Part shown: positions 1 to 8,534 of the stretch, one piece after another
Layout: each line of letters begins with the position of its first letter
How positions within the stretch are numbered: position 1 is the stretch's first letter
Source of the DNA: JAZDOK01 sp043798715
GTDB lineage: Bacteria; Vulcanimicrobiota; JAZDOK01
NCBI GenBank assembly: GCA_043798715.1
Contig: JAZDOK010000079.1
Span: 1 to 59,176 of the forward strand
Direction: 5' to 3'
DNA: 59,176 nucleotides
Notes under the pieces: generated by a model
The model's database searches: none
What the model was told of the DNA's origin: nothing
The model's input: only the letters and a program-made list of their open reading frames with translations
Translations under genes and position numbers: made by a program

Positions 1-22
1 TTTAGACCTCTGCCACCGCTGA

Positions 23-137
23 GCGATCGGATGGCTATGGAATCAGCGATCGGTTGCCCGTGGAATCAGCGATCGGATGGCCGTGGAATCAGTGATCGGT
101 TGCGCGTGGAATCGCTGATCGGTTCGCCGTGGAATAC
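23..137. repeat. Five tandem copies of a 23-bp repeat (IS end-like)
   Basis: Five head-to-tail 23-bp units start at 23, 46, 69, 92 and 115. Each contains a GATCGG core followed by GTGGAATCA or a close variant. Arrays of short direct repeats at an element end are typical of transposase-binding ends of some DDE insertion sequences. Here the array lies directly against a transposase body that lacks its N-terminus, so I read it as one end of the element brought next to the gene interior by deletion. The family assignment of the end is inference. Confidence 0.75.
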
Positions 138-918
138 GCACCTCCTCAAGCCTTCACGACTTCTCCGCAAGGGAAGGGGGCTTTGCAGCACCAGGCCAGG
201 TTCTCTGCTCAAGAGCCAGATACCCATTAAAACTGACAACTGGGATGTCACCCAACCGGGTTTTCTTGAAGCGGATACTGTGGCCCATTGCGGAAGCTCT
301 TTGGCGGGTGATTTTGTCTACACGGTCAACTGCGTGGACATTTTCTCCGGTTGGGTTGAGCAACGGGCGATTTGGAACAAAGGGCAGGAGGGAACTCTTG
401 CAGCCGTTCGCGACATCGAAAGGTCCTTGCCCTTCGAACTGAAAGGCTTTGATTGCGACAACGGTTCCGAGTTTCTTAATCACCACCTCTGGAAGTATTG
501 CTCGGAACGCGCCGAAGGCAAGAAAATCAAGTTCACGAGGAGCCGCCCCTACAAGAAAGACGACAATGCTCATATCGAGCAAAAGAACTGGACCCATGTC
601 CGCCAGCTTCTGGGGTATGACAGATTTGACAAGCCCTTCCTCGTAGAGATGCTAAACGACCTGTATAAGCAGGAATGGAACTGGTATGTAAATTTCTTTT
701 GCCCCTCCGTGAAGCTGGTCTCAAAGCGCCGTGTTGGAAGCAAGATGGTCAAGATGTATGACGAGCCGAAGACGCCTTTTCAACGCCTCATAGAATGTAA
801 AGCTCTTTCGGCAAAGGACGTTCTCAGGCTAAAACTGAGGATGAAGGGCTTGAACCCTTTTGAATTGAATGAAAGAATTGCCCGGAAAGTGAACCAGATC
901 CTGGACTTCCCTCGGTAA
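31..918 (+). pseudogene. N-terminally truncated DDE (rve-type) transposase
   Basis: The reading frame encodes an integrase-core transposase with a complete DDE triad: Asp in EADTVAHCG, Asp in FDCDNGSEF and Glu in NAHIEQKN. The segment SRPYKKDDNAHIEQKNWTHV is characteristic of a widespread rve-domain IS transposase. The first 35 or so codons are only translated 23-bp repeats, and the usual N-terminal helix-turn-helix region (about 100 residues or more) is missing. The frame is open but the protein is very probably non-functional. What is left is the catalytic core plus the C-terminal region, ending within the repeat at the right end. Calling it a deletion derivative is inference. Confidence 0.8.
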
Positions 919-973
919 CATTATTTATGAGGCAACGAATGGCCCTTCGGTAACATTTTGCCATGAGGCAACG
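911..973. repeat. Two direct copies at the right end of the IS remnant
   Basis: Two imperfect copies (911-937 and 946-973) share TCGGTAACATT and ATGAGGCAACG. They overlap the transposase stop codon and resemble terminal repeats at the other end of the insertion sequence. Confidence 0.65.
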
Positions 974-1010
974 GGCGGGCGACGGGATGACTCACACTGC
1001 TTCAAAGGCC

Positions 1011-1160
1011 CGGCGATGCCGGCGGCTCAATGCCAATGGCTGAGAATCAGAGCCAGCACCTGGGAGGTCAAAATTTGTCCACCTCACCGACGCCTCGCTA
1101 TACCGCCCTAGGTTCCTCCGCCTCGCCCTGCCGGGTTTCGGTAAATAGTATTATGTCCCC
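1011..1160. repeat. Duplicated 3' tails of two flanking genes (rearrangement scar)
   Basis: Positions 1011-1080 copy 1564-1632, which is the 3' end of the transporter gene; 49 bases are identical (1029-1077 against 1582-1630). Positions 1081-1160 copy 1477-1556, the 3' end of the DUF4185 remnant, with moderate divergence. The two copied tails abut in the reverse of their native order, as at a tandem-duplication junction. The rest of 974-1244 holds no recognisable gene. Confidence 0.8.
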
Positions 1161-1244
1161 ATTTCCCCATTTCCCGGCGTCGCCACGGAATATTCCGTCT
1201 CCCTGAGAATACAGGAGACAGAAGGCAGAAGACAGTATGGAGAA

Positions 1245-1544
1245 ATGGAAAAGCAGTATATTTTAATAACCAGCGGAGACGCTTTCTCCGGCGAAATATT
1301 AGCCCGCACCGCCCCCTACCCCTGGGGGCCCTGGGAGAAAAATCGACTCATTTACCGTTGCCCGGAAATAAAAGGCGGCAAGGACATCTTCTGCTATGCG
1401 GCCAAGGCCCACCCCGAGCTTTCCTGGAAAGGCGGCCTCGTCATAACCTATGCCGCCAATTCAACAAACTTCGCCCGCCTCTCCGACGCTTCCCTCTACC
1501 GCCCGAGGTTCCTCCGCCTCACTTTCCCCGGCACTAGAAAATAG
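1245..1544 (+). pseudogene. C-terminal fragment of a DUF4185 family protein
   Basis: The 99 codons match only the C-terminal part of DUF4185 proteins. Features include SGDAFSGEI near the start, a WGPW motif, FCYAAKAHPEL in the middle and LYRPRFLRL at the end. Family members are several hundred residues long and normally exported, so the bulk of the gene, with any signal peptide, is missing. The apparent ATG follows a low-complexity purine-rich stretch. A diverged second copy of its 3' end lies at 1081-1160. I regard it as a decayed remnant in the rearranged region next to the IS scar. Confidence 0.65.
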
Positions 1545-1579
1545 TATTATGTCCCTATTTTCACGGCGATGATGACGGC

Positions 1580-3202
1580 TTAATGCCAATGGCTGAGAAT
1601 CAGAGCCAGCACCTGGGAGGTCAAAATTTGCCCGAAGATGGTGAGAGGATAGATGGCAATAACTATAAAGGAAGGGGCCTCGGACCCCGTCATATCCTTT
1701 AAGGTTCCCATGGCGGGGGTGCTGGCCATCCCCCCGCAGACAGCGGCCAGGCTGTTGATTGCGTTCATCTTTAGAATTTTTCGGCTGAGCAGATATACGC
1801 AGAGCATGCTTGCCCCGAGCAGAAAGACTGAGGATGTCACGGCTTTCAGTACCAGCGCCGTATCCAGGTTGATCATCCCGGCTCCCGACTTGACCCCTAT
1901 CCCCGCCAGAAACAGGCCCAGGCCCAGTTCTTTAAGAATTGACTCAGCCGATTGCGACATATAACCCGTCAAAAAGCCGATGCGCCTGATGGCCCCAAAA
2001 AACAGCCCTATGAGAAGAGCCGCCCCGGCGTACCCTATTTCAATGCGGCCGAGAAGCGGAACAGGAATTCCTATTTTCCCGACCAGCAGGGCCAGTGCCA
2101 GCCCGAGCGACATGGAAAGAAGGTCCATCTCAACAGCGCTTTTCCCCAGTTTTCCAAGAAAGTCGACCAGCCGATCCAGATACTTCGTCTTCCCCACCGC
2201 CACCAGGGTGTCCCCCAGTTCCACGGGCCGATCGCCGGAAGGCGCCAGCTCCACTCCACTCCGCCAGATCCGGGTGATCACGACTTTATAATTCTGGGAT
2301 ATTCCCAGGTCCCCCAGCTTGACGTTATGCAACGAGTGATTGGTGATGACGATCTGGCGGGCCTCAACCGCCGGGTCAATCTCGAGGTCATCATGGGTCT
2401 CGTTCCCGAGCAGTTGATGCACCTTCTCCAGGGACTCCTCGGCCCCGACCGCCAGGACGACGTCTCCTATGCGCAGGGTCGTCTCTGCATTGGGAACGAT
2501 AATACGGCCCCTTCTTCGGATCCTCGAGAGTGTTGCGCCTGTCCGGCTGCGGATGTCGAGGGTGTCGAGCCTTCTCCCATCCAGTTCGACCTTCTCCACC
2601 AGAAATTTCCTGGCCAGAAGGTAATCCTGATGGGATTTAGCCGATTCTTCGATGCTTTTAGCTTCTACTGCCAGATTCTTTTTTAAAACAGCAGGTATAA
2701 TCTGAACGAAAAGAATCACTGCCACGAGGCCGATTGGATAGACGACCCCGTAGCTGGATAGAAGAGACTGGTTCCAGCCTTTCTCCAGCAGGATGGCCAG
2801 GCTGGATGAACTGTTGAGACTTCCGGTATAAATTCCTAAAATCGCCTCCGTAGGCAACCGGAAAACATAACCGCTCAAAACCGAACAGGCTGCACCCGAC
2901 AGGCAGGCCGTAAGGACGATCAGAAAATAGGAAAGACCATTTTTCCCGAAAGCGTTAAAAAAACTGGGCCCGCCCTGTATCCCCAGGGCATACATGAACA
3001 TAAGAAGGCCGATCGAAGTGATGTACTCCGACGCGCTTAATCCGAGCCATCCGATGATCAGGCCGGCAAAAAAGACGCCCGCGCTTCCGAGTGAAAACCC
3101 CCTGAAGCTGAGCCTCCCCAAAAAAAGTCCCGTGAAAAGAACCAGAAAGGTGACAAACAGCGGATTGAAAAGAATGCTCTTTAAATCATTAACTTCTGCC
3201 AT
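1580..3202 (-). CDS. AspT/YidE-like membrane transporter with two RCK_C domains
   Basis: This 540-residue protein has the layout of the aspartate:alanine exchanger family: an N-terminal bundle of hydrophobic helices (about residues 10-175), two central soluble RCK_C (TrkA-C) domains (about 185-365), and a second bundle of helices (about 370-535). Conserved glycine-rich segments such as YTGSLNSSSSLAILLE and VCGGMASTPAMG match repeated substrate-path motifs of the family. The protein should sit in the inner membrane and exchange small anions. The substrate cannot be read from sequence; AspT swaps aspartate for alanine, while YidE and YbjL are uncharacterised. Its 3' end is partly duplicated at 1011-1080. 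It lies 6 bp downstream of the ligase/TPR gene and may be co-transcribed with it. Confidence 0.85.
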   Translation of the reverse strand: MAEVNDLKSILFNPLFVTFLVLFTGLFLGRLSFRGFSLGSAGVFFAGLIIGWLGLSASEYITSIGLLMFMYALGIQGGPSFFNAFGKNGLSYFLIVLTACLSGAACSVLSGYVFRLPTEAILGIYTGSLNSSSSLAILLEKGWNQSLLSSYGVVYPIGLVAVILFVQIIPAVLKKNLAVEAKSIEESAKSHQDYLLARKFLVEKVELDGRRLDTLDIRSRTGATLSRIRRRGRIIVPNAETTLRIGDVVLAVGAEESLEKVHQLLGNETHDDLEIDPAVEARQIVITNHSLHNVKLGDLGISQNYKVVITRIWRSGVELAPSGDRPVELGDTLVAVGKTKYLDRLVDFLGKLGKSAVEMDLLSMSLGLALALLVGKIGIPVPLLGRIEIGYAGAALLIGLFFGAIRRIGFLTGYMSQSAESILKELGLGLFLAGIGVKSGAGMINLDTALVLKAVTSSVFLLGASMLCVYLLSRKILKMNAINSLAAVCGGMASTPAMGTLKDMTGSEAPSFIVIAIYPLTIFGQILTSQVLALILSHWH

Positions 3203-3208
3203 AACCGC

Positions 3209-5251
3209 TCACTTCGGGCCGCCGCCATTCTCCAGAAAACCCCGGGCCTGACGGTTCTCAGGTTCCAGCCTGAGGACCTCCATAAAGTGCTCCCTGGCAG
3301 TTTTTATATCTCCAATATTATAATACAGGATTCCTATGCTCAAATGAATCCCGGCCCCGGGTAATATTTCAAGACTCTTCCGGTAGGACTCTTCGGCCTC
3401 TTTGAAACGGCCCAGGAGCATAAGGGTATTGCCAAGATCCTTCCAGAAATGAGCATTGTAGGGATCCTTCTCAAGAGCGGCGTGGTAGCTCTGGATGGAG
3501 AGCTCCCGGTATTTTCCCCCTAGGCGAAGTCCCATCTGCCCGTATAGCCGGCCGAGATCCGCCAGGGGGTAGGGATCCAGGGGATTGAGCTTGCAGGCCT
3601 GCCGGTAGCATTTTATGGCCCCCTCGATCCATATCTGAAGCCGCGTCCTTAATCCCCACTCCTCCTGAAATTTTCCCGCGCTCAGCCAGTAGCGTTCGCG
3701 AAGTCCGTCCTGGATAAGAGCCCGGCTGAAAAACTCAAACGACTTTCCCGCCCTCTCGCAGAGAACGGGCGTCCCGGCCCCGGCCGTCAGGAGTTCCCTG
3801 GCTTCCTCATTAATATTCTGGGCTTTCCCGAAAAAATAATTTCCCTTCAGCGCATGAACCGAGTAGATCGCCATAGCGGCGCTGAAAAGCAGGAGCAAAC
3901 CAGCCAAGGCTATGGGCCACCTTCGCCTGAAATCTATTCTTTTTTCCAGAGCGACTCCCTCCCCCGCAAAAGAAGGGAAAGCCCAATAGCAGGAAGCGGC
4001 CAGGAGAAACCACCAGAGTAATGTCGTCGGAAGCGTGCTGAAGCCGAAAAGATTCCCGCTCCAGAAGGCTAATCCGGAGGAAAGAATCCCCAGGCTCAGC
4101 AGGCGCTCATCCGGAGGCCGAGCGCGCCATCCGGAAATAAACGAGCGAAAAAAAACAAAAATTATCCCGATGAGAATGAGGAGAGAGGGGATGCCGGTAT
4201 TGGAGGCGGTCTCCAGGAATACATTGTGGGGAGTTCCGGCCAGAAGCATGCGCTCACGGTGGAAAAGAGGCTCCCCTTTGCGGAAGGGAAGATAGGCAAA
4301 GGAAAACGTGCCTGGACCCGTCCCCAGAAGAGGATGGACCATCATGATCTGAAGCGATGACTTCCAGAGGTGCAGACGAGCAGCCAGACTGGGATCTTTT
4401 TTGATATTAAGACTGGAGCGGATTCTTTCCTGAACTGGGGGGAGAGAGAATTTTTGCGTCATAAAAGGCAGGAAGAGAATCGTCGCCAGGACGATCAGGG
4501 CCAGGCACACGAGCCTCTTTCGGCCATAGGAAAGGCCTGTGCGATAAAGCCCGAACATGAAAAAGAGGATGGAAAGAAAAAAGGCGACCCAGGCGGCCCG
4601 GCTCAAGGTGGAAAGCAGGGCCATCCAGGAAAGACTCCATCCCAGGATGTGGAGCGCCAGGCCGACCCTCTTCTTCTGTTCCAGAATTATCTGAAGGCCC
4701 AGGGGCAGGATCATGGCCAGATAGGCTCCCAGGAAATTCGGGTTTCCAAGGGTTCCGGTCGCCCTCTCCCTGACTAAAACAGGATCCTTCCAGGAAAGCG
4801 GATCCAGTCCCAGGTGTTGAAGGAGCGCGTAACACGAAGCAACTACTCCAGCCAGAAAAGCCAGATAGAGTGCGCGACGGAGAAGGTCGGGAGTCATGAT
4901 GTCTGAGGCGATGAAGAAAAAAAATACGCATCCTGCAAGGAGAATCATCTCCCACAAGCCGGGCAGAAAAGCATGGGAGGAAATCCATGAAAAACAACAT
5001 GTTAACAGAAAGCCGGTCCCCAGAACATGAGACGCATGGAGCCGAATCCCGGAAGGGAAATAGATTTTCTTCAGGAGCCAGAAAAAAGAAATCCAGGTGA
5101 GCAGAAACCAGAAGAATGCCTCTTTGGGAATCTGGAAGCGATCTTCCAGAAAAGGCAGGATCAGAACCGGAATTCCAAATGCCAGGATTCCAATGCCGGC
5201 TGAGAGAGTTCCGTCAATCGTCGAACGCGTCAAAACGCTCGAACGTCTCAC
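3209..5251 (-). CDS. O-antigen ligase/polymerase family membrane protein with C-terminal TPRs
   Basis: This 680-residue protein has an N-terminal multi-helix membrane region (about residues 15-460) with the Wzy_C signature, including HPLLGTGPGTF and the conserved TPHNVFLE segment in the large periplasmic loop. A periplasmic C-terminus carries TPR repeats (about 560-675, with ALEKDPYNAHFWKDLGNTLM and a second copy of the pattern). Such hybrid proteins polymerise or ligate surface glycans, or act as glycosyltransferases on pilin-like proteins; which applies here is unknown. The GTG start overlaps the sigma-factor stop codon by 4 nt (GTGA), indicating translational coupling with the pilus and sigma genes upstream. 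Confidence 0.82.
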   Translation of the reverse strand: MRRSSVLTRSTIDGTLSAGIGILAFGIPVLILPFLEDRFQIPKEAFFWFLLTWISFFWLLKKIYFPSGIRLHASHVLGTGFLLTCCFSWISSHAFLPGLWEMILLAGCVFFFFIASDIMTPDLLRRALYLAFLAGVVASCYALLQHLGLDPLSWKDPVLVRERATGTLGNPNFLGAYLAMILPLGLQIILEQKKRVGLALHILGWSLSWMALLSTLSRAAWVAFFLSILFFMFGLYRTGLSYGRKRLVCLALIVLATILFLPFMTQKFSLPPVQERIRSSLNIKKDPSLAARLHLWKSSLQIMMVHPLLGTGPGTFSFAYLPFRKGEPLFHRERMLLAGTPHNVFLETASNTGIPSLLILIGIIFVFFRSFISGWRARPPDERLLSLGILSSGLAFWSGNLFGFSTLPTTLLWWFLLAASCYWAFPSFAGEGVALEKRIDFRRRWPIALAGLLLLFSAAMAIYSVHALKGNYFFGKAQNINEEARELLTAGAGTPVLCERAGKSFEFFSRALIQDGLRERYWLSAGKFQEEWGLRTRLQIWIEGAIKCYRQACKLNPLDPYPLADLGRLYGQMGLRLGGKYRELSIQSYHAALEKDPYNAHFWKDLGNTLMLLGRFKEAEESYRKSLEILPGAGIHLSIGILYYNIGDIKTAREHFMEVLRLEPENRQARGFLENGGGPK

Positions 5252-5991
5252 CAGAGTTCCTTTGTCAGAAATTCTTTCAGTCTTAATATAGAACTATGCA
5301 GAACGCGGGAAACTTTTTTTTGCGAAAACCCCATTCTTTGTGCTATCTGCGTCTCCGTCAGATCCTTGTAAAAGAAAAGATACACAATCTTCTGCTCGAT
5401 TGTCTTGAGTTTCTCAAGAGACTGCATGAGCACAATTCGATCCTCCATGGGTAGTTTGAAATCCTCATACCGGAGGCTCTTGATTTTCTGGATGTCAAAG
5501 TCAGCCTCCTTCAGAGCATCGAAAGACTGGCAGAAAACCGGGCTTTTCACCCTGACAATCTCTTCAACTCCCTCGGTGGCAATATTCAGTTCCCGGGAAA
5601 TCTCCTCCACGCTCGGAAGGCGTTCGTTCTTCTGCATGAAATCGGCGATATAAAGGTTGACCCGGTGACTGACCTCCTTAATCCAGCGCGGCAGGCGGAT
5701 TCCCTCTGTCCGGTCCCTCAGGTAATGCCTGATCTCCCCATTGATTAAGTGGGTAGCATACGTGTTGAACTGGGTATCCCGTCCGGGGTCAAAACCATCC
5801 ACGGCCTTGATCAGGCCTATATATCCGACCTGAACCAGATCCTCCCTGAATTTGAGATACTCGGGAAATTTTCGGGCGAGTGACTGTGCCAGAGCCATGC
5901 AGGCGCAGATAATCTTCTCCCTGAGAGCAGCATCTCGAGTTCTCGCATAGGCCTTTAAAAGCAGCGAAAGTTTCTCGTTATCCATAATCAC
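5248..5991 (-). CDS. Alternative sigma-70 family RNA polymerase sigma factor
   Basis: The protein is 247 residues. Region 2 is clear (EDLVQVGYIGLIKAVDGFDP, then FNTYATHLINGEIRHYLRD). A sigma-3-like segment with LPSVEEISRELNI follows, and a C-terminal region 4 helix-turn-helix contains LTETQIAQRMGFSQKKVSRV. The size and lack of region 1 put it with group 3 factors (SigB/SigF/FliA type). It closes the pilB-pilT-pilC run, which suggests a regulon tied to surface structures, although that is inference. The start is GTG at 5991 or ATG at 5985; neither has a strong Shine-Dalgarno sequence. The preceding 100 bp contain a low-complexity ATTCTG repeat. Confidence 0.88.
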   Translation of the reverse strand: MIMDNEKLSLLLKAYARTRDAALREKIICACMALAQSLARKFPEYLKFREDLVQVGYIGLIKAVDGFDPGRDTQFNTYATHLINGEIRHYLRDRTEGIRLPRWIKEVSHRVNLYIADFMQKNERLPSVEEISRELNIATEGVEEIVRVKSPVFCQSFDALKEADFDIQKIKSLRYEDFKLPMEDRIVLMQSLEKLKTIEQKIVYLFFYKDLTETQIAQRMGFSQKKVSRVLHSSILRLKEFLTKELW

Positions 5992-6094
5992 AAATCACTA
6001 AAAAGGGCGAACTAATTCACCCCATTTAACAGGACCCGGAAGTTCTGTTCAATCCATTCTGGATTCTGAATTCTGTCTTCTGGATTCTTTTCGT

Positions 6095-7321
6095 TCAGTT
6101 CATCTGTCCGATAAGGTTGTACAGGGGCAGGAAGACGGAAATAACGATGAATCCCACCACGGCGCCCATACCGACGATCATGATCGGCTCGAGCATCGAG
6201 GTCAGCGATGACAGGAGGTACTCCACCTCCGTATCGTAAAAATCAGAAATCTTCGAGAGCATGGCGTCCAGGTTCCCCGTCTCTTCTCCGACAGCCACCA
6301 TCTGGGTCACCATGGGAGGGAACATCCCACTGGCCCCGAGAGGGCTGGCGATGCTCTCTCCTTCTCGGATGCTCTCGCGGATCTTGGTCACCGTACCGGC
6401 GATGACTTCATTGCCCGACGCTTTTCCGACGATTTCGAGGGCCTGCATGATGGGCACACCGGAGGAAAGCAGAGTGCCCAGAGTCCGGCAGAATCTCGAG
6501 ATGGCCACTTTTTTGTTCAACAGGCCAAAAACCGGCACGTTCAGCTTGAGCAGATCAAACTGCTTCTTCCCCACGGCGGTCTGAACATAGCGACTCAGAA
6601 GGAATCCGCCGACACCGATCATGATGAGGGCCGGAATGATGTAAAGTGGATTTCTTGCCGCCTTCGTGACGCCAATTAGAATTTTAGTAGGGAGAGGAAG
6701 GGCGAGTTGCATGCCCTCGAAAAGAGCGACGAAGGTGGGCAGAATATAGGTGACCAGAAAGAAGACGATGCCGCCCGCCATGACCAGAATGACCAGGGGG
6801 TAAGTCAGAGCCGCCTTGACTTTTTTCTTCAGGCTGAAGTCCTTCTCCATGAAATTAGCCAGCCTATCCAGCACTTCATCCAGGACGCCGCCCATCTCCC
6901 CGGCTTTCACCATGCTGGTATAGAGAGTGGAAAAAACGGTGGGATGCTTCGCCAGGGCATTCGAGAGCGTCGAGCCTCCCTCAACGTCTTTTCTCACCTG
7001 AATAAGTACCTGTTGCAGCTTCTTGTCTTCCGTCTGCTCCGAGAGGATGTCAAGGCACCTGACCATGGCCAGGCCGGCGTTGATCATCGTCGCAAACTGC
7101 CTGCTGAATACGGTTAGAGCCTGTTCGTTGACTCTTTTGAACTTCTGATACCAGGCCAGCATATCCGTTTGAGCGGCCGTCCCTGTCTTTTCCTTTATAC
7201 TGATGACGGTAAATTTCTGCTCCTGCAGTCGCTGCGTCGCCGCCCGGACGTTCTGAGCCTCGATGGAGTCCTTTCGCAACTGTCCCGTTGCATCACGGGC
7301 TTCATACACAAAAACAGCCAT
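6095..7321 (-). CDS. pilC: Type IV pilus / type II secretion inner-membrane platform protein PilC/GspF
   Basis: The 408-residue protein has the standard GspF layout. The N-terminal part (MAVFVYEARDATG) is followed by two T2SSF repeats, each with a short cytoplasmic helical domain ending in hydrophobic helices. The first contains FSRQFATMINAGLAMVRCL and the second FCRTLGTLLSSGVPIMQALE. Three membrane spans are expected near residues 170, 220 and 380. It anchors the PilB and PilT ATPases to the pilin assembly site. It is the last pilus gene of the operon, before the sigma factor. No pilins, prepilin peptidase or PilMNOPQ genes are visible in the window. Confidence 0.92.
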   Translation of the reverse strand: MAVFVYEARDATGQLRKDSIEAQNVRAATQRLQEQKFTVISIKEKTGTAAQTDMLAWYQKFKRVNEQALTVFSRQFATMINAGLAMVRCLDILSEQTEDKKLQQVLIQVRKDVEGGSTLSNALAKHPTVFSTLYTSMVKAGEMGGVLDEVLDRLANFMEKDFSLKKKVKAALTYPLVILVMAGGIVFFLVTYILPTFVALFEGMQLALPLPTKILIGVTKAARNPLYIIPALIMIGVGGFLLSRYVQTAVGKKQFDLLKLNVPVFGLLNKKVAISRFCRTLGTLLSSGVPIMQALEIVGKASGNEVIAGTVTKIRESIREGESIASPLGASGMFPPMVTQMVAVGEETGNLDAMLSKISDFYDTEVEYLLSSLTSMLEPIMIVGMGAVVGFIVISVFLPLYNLIGQMN

Positions 7322-7339
7322 GAAAGAAAAGCCCCCCTT

Positions 7340-7399
7340 TTATTGTTTGGTAAGATTGCCCACTATTATGATTGCCAGAGGAACCAGCCACCACCACAT
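7340..7399 (-). CDS. Possible 19-aa membrane micro-peptide between pilT and pilC
   Basis: In the 97-bp gap between pilT and pilC an ATG follows a strong Shine-Dalgarno sequence (GGGAGGTG, 6 nt spacing). It opens a 19-codon frame, MWWWLVPLAIIIVGNLTKQ, ending in TAA. The peptide is almost entirely one hydrophobic helix with a tryptophan cluster and a lysine near the C-terminus, as in single-span regulatory membrane peptides. The ribosome-binding site would otherwise have no purpose, since pilC has its own (AAGGGGGG). No family is recognised. It could instead be a leader peptide for coupling to pilC. Confidence 0.45.
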   Translation of the reverse strand: MWWWLVPLAIIIVGNLTKQ

Positions 7400-7418
7400 A
7401 CTCTTCACCTCCCGAATT

Positions 7419-8519
7419 TTACACTTTCCTCGTTGCCCCGCCGCTCTCGATCATTCTCCGCATATCATCCGGATGCATGGTGTGTAAAACAGCGTCTTCA
7501 TAAGTAATCTGCCGGCTCATGTATATATCGAAGAGAGATTGCTCCATCGACTGCATCCCATGTCGTGAACCTGTCTGCAGAGCATTATACACCTGGTGAG
7601 TTTTTCCCTCCCGAATCAGATTCTTTATTGCCGAAGTCGCGATCATGACCTCCACTGCCGGAACCCGGCCCACCCCGCTGGCATGAGGGATGAGCTGCTG
7701 TGAAAAGACAGCCTCCAGCACGCTGGAAAGCTGAATCCTGATCTGCTGCTGCTGATAAGGAGGAAAGACATCGATTATGCAGTCGATTGTCTCCGCGGCC
7801 CCCGCCGTGTGAAGAGTGGAAAAAACCAGGTGCCCCGTCTCAGCCGCCGTCAGCGTCCCGGCAATCGTCTCCAGATCTCTCATCTCGCCGACCAGGACTA
7901 CATCCGGATCCTCCCGGAGAACAGCACGCAGTGAATTTCCCCAGCTCTGGGTGTCCTGGCCGAGTTCCCGCTGATTGACCATGGACTTCTTGTGTGGATG
8001 AATGTACTCGATAGGGTCCTCAATGGTAATGATGTGGCTTCCACGTTCGCCGTTGATAATGTCAATCATACAGGCCAGGGTGGTGGATTTTCCCATCCCC
8101 GTCGCCCCGGTCACCAGGATCAGTCCGTGCGGCCTGGTCACAATCTCTTCTATGATCGGCGGCAGGTGAAGCTCCGCCCTGGAAGGAATATTGCTCGGGA
8201 TGGCCCGAAGCGAAGCGCCGACAACCCCCCGCTGTTTAAAGACATTGACGCGGAACCTCCCGAAACCCCTGACTCCGTGGGAACAGTCAAGTTCCCAGGT
8301 CTTTTCGAATTTTTCTTTCTGCTTGTCGTTCAGAATACTGTATACCAGGCGCTTGGTGTCATCGGGCATCAGACGGAGAAATTCCGTCGGCACCAATTTG
8401 CCGCTCACTCTCAGCATGGGAGGAAGACCCACCGTCAGGTGCAGATCAGAGGCACCACGCTCGACCGTCACCTTCAGGAGTTCATCCATCGAATGTTTCA
8501 GCGGGCCAGCTTCCGGCAC
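7419..8519 (-). CDS. pilT: Twitching motility retraction ATPase PilT
   Basis: The 366-residue secretion ATPase has the PilT form. It has the short N-terminal PAS-like domain with GASDLHLTVGLPPMLR, Walker A GATGMGKSTT, an Asp box (IITIEDPIEYIH), Walker B VVLVGEMRDLET, and the PilT-specific AIRNLIREGK-like segment (here AIKNLIREGKTHQV). The glycine-serine P-loop residue is replaced by methionine (GMGKS rather than GSGKS). It hydrolyses ATP to depolymerise the pilus. The GTG start at 8519 sits 5 nt behind GGAGGTGG, which lies in the 15-bp gap after the pilB stop, so the two are certainly one transcript. Confidence 0.93.
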   Translation of the reverse strand: MPEAGPLKHSMDELLKVTVERGASDLHLTVGLPPMLRVSGKLVPTEFLRLMPDDTKRLVYSILNDKQKEKFEKTWELDCSHGVRGFGRFRVNVFKQRGVVGASLRAIPSNIPSRAELHLPPIIEEIVTRPHGLILVTGATGMGKSTTLACMIDIINGERGSHIITIEDPIEYIHPHKKSMVNQRELGQDTQSWGNSLRAVLREDPDVVLVGEMRDLETIAGTLTAAETGHLVFSTLHTAGAAETIDCIIDVFPPYQQQQIRIQLSSVLEAVFSQQLIPHASGVGRVPAVEVMIATSAIKNLIREGKTHQVYNALQTGSRHGMQSMEQSLFDIYMSRQITYEDAVLHTMHPDDMRRMIESGGATRKV

Positions 8520-8534
8520 GTCCCACCTCCGAAA

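Noticed and set aside
6050..6094. Possible regulatory repeat before the pilC stop (ATTCTG-type)
   Set aside because: It looks like a simple low-complexity ATTCTGGATTCTG repeat of a kind common between genes; no regulatory meaning can be supported.
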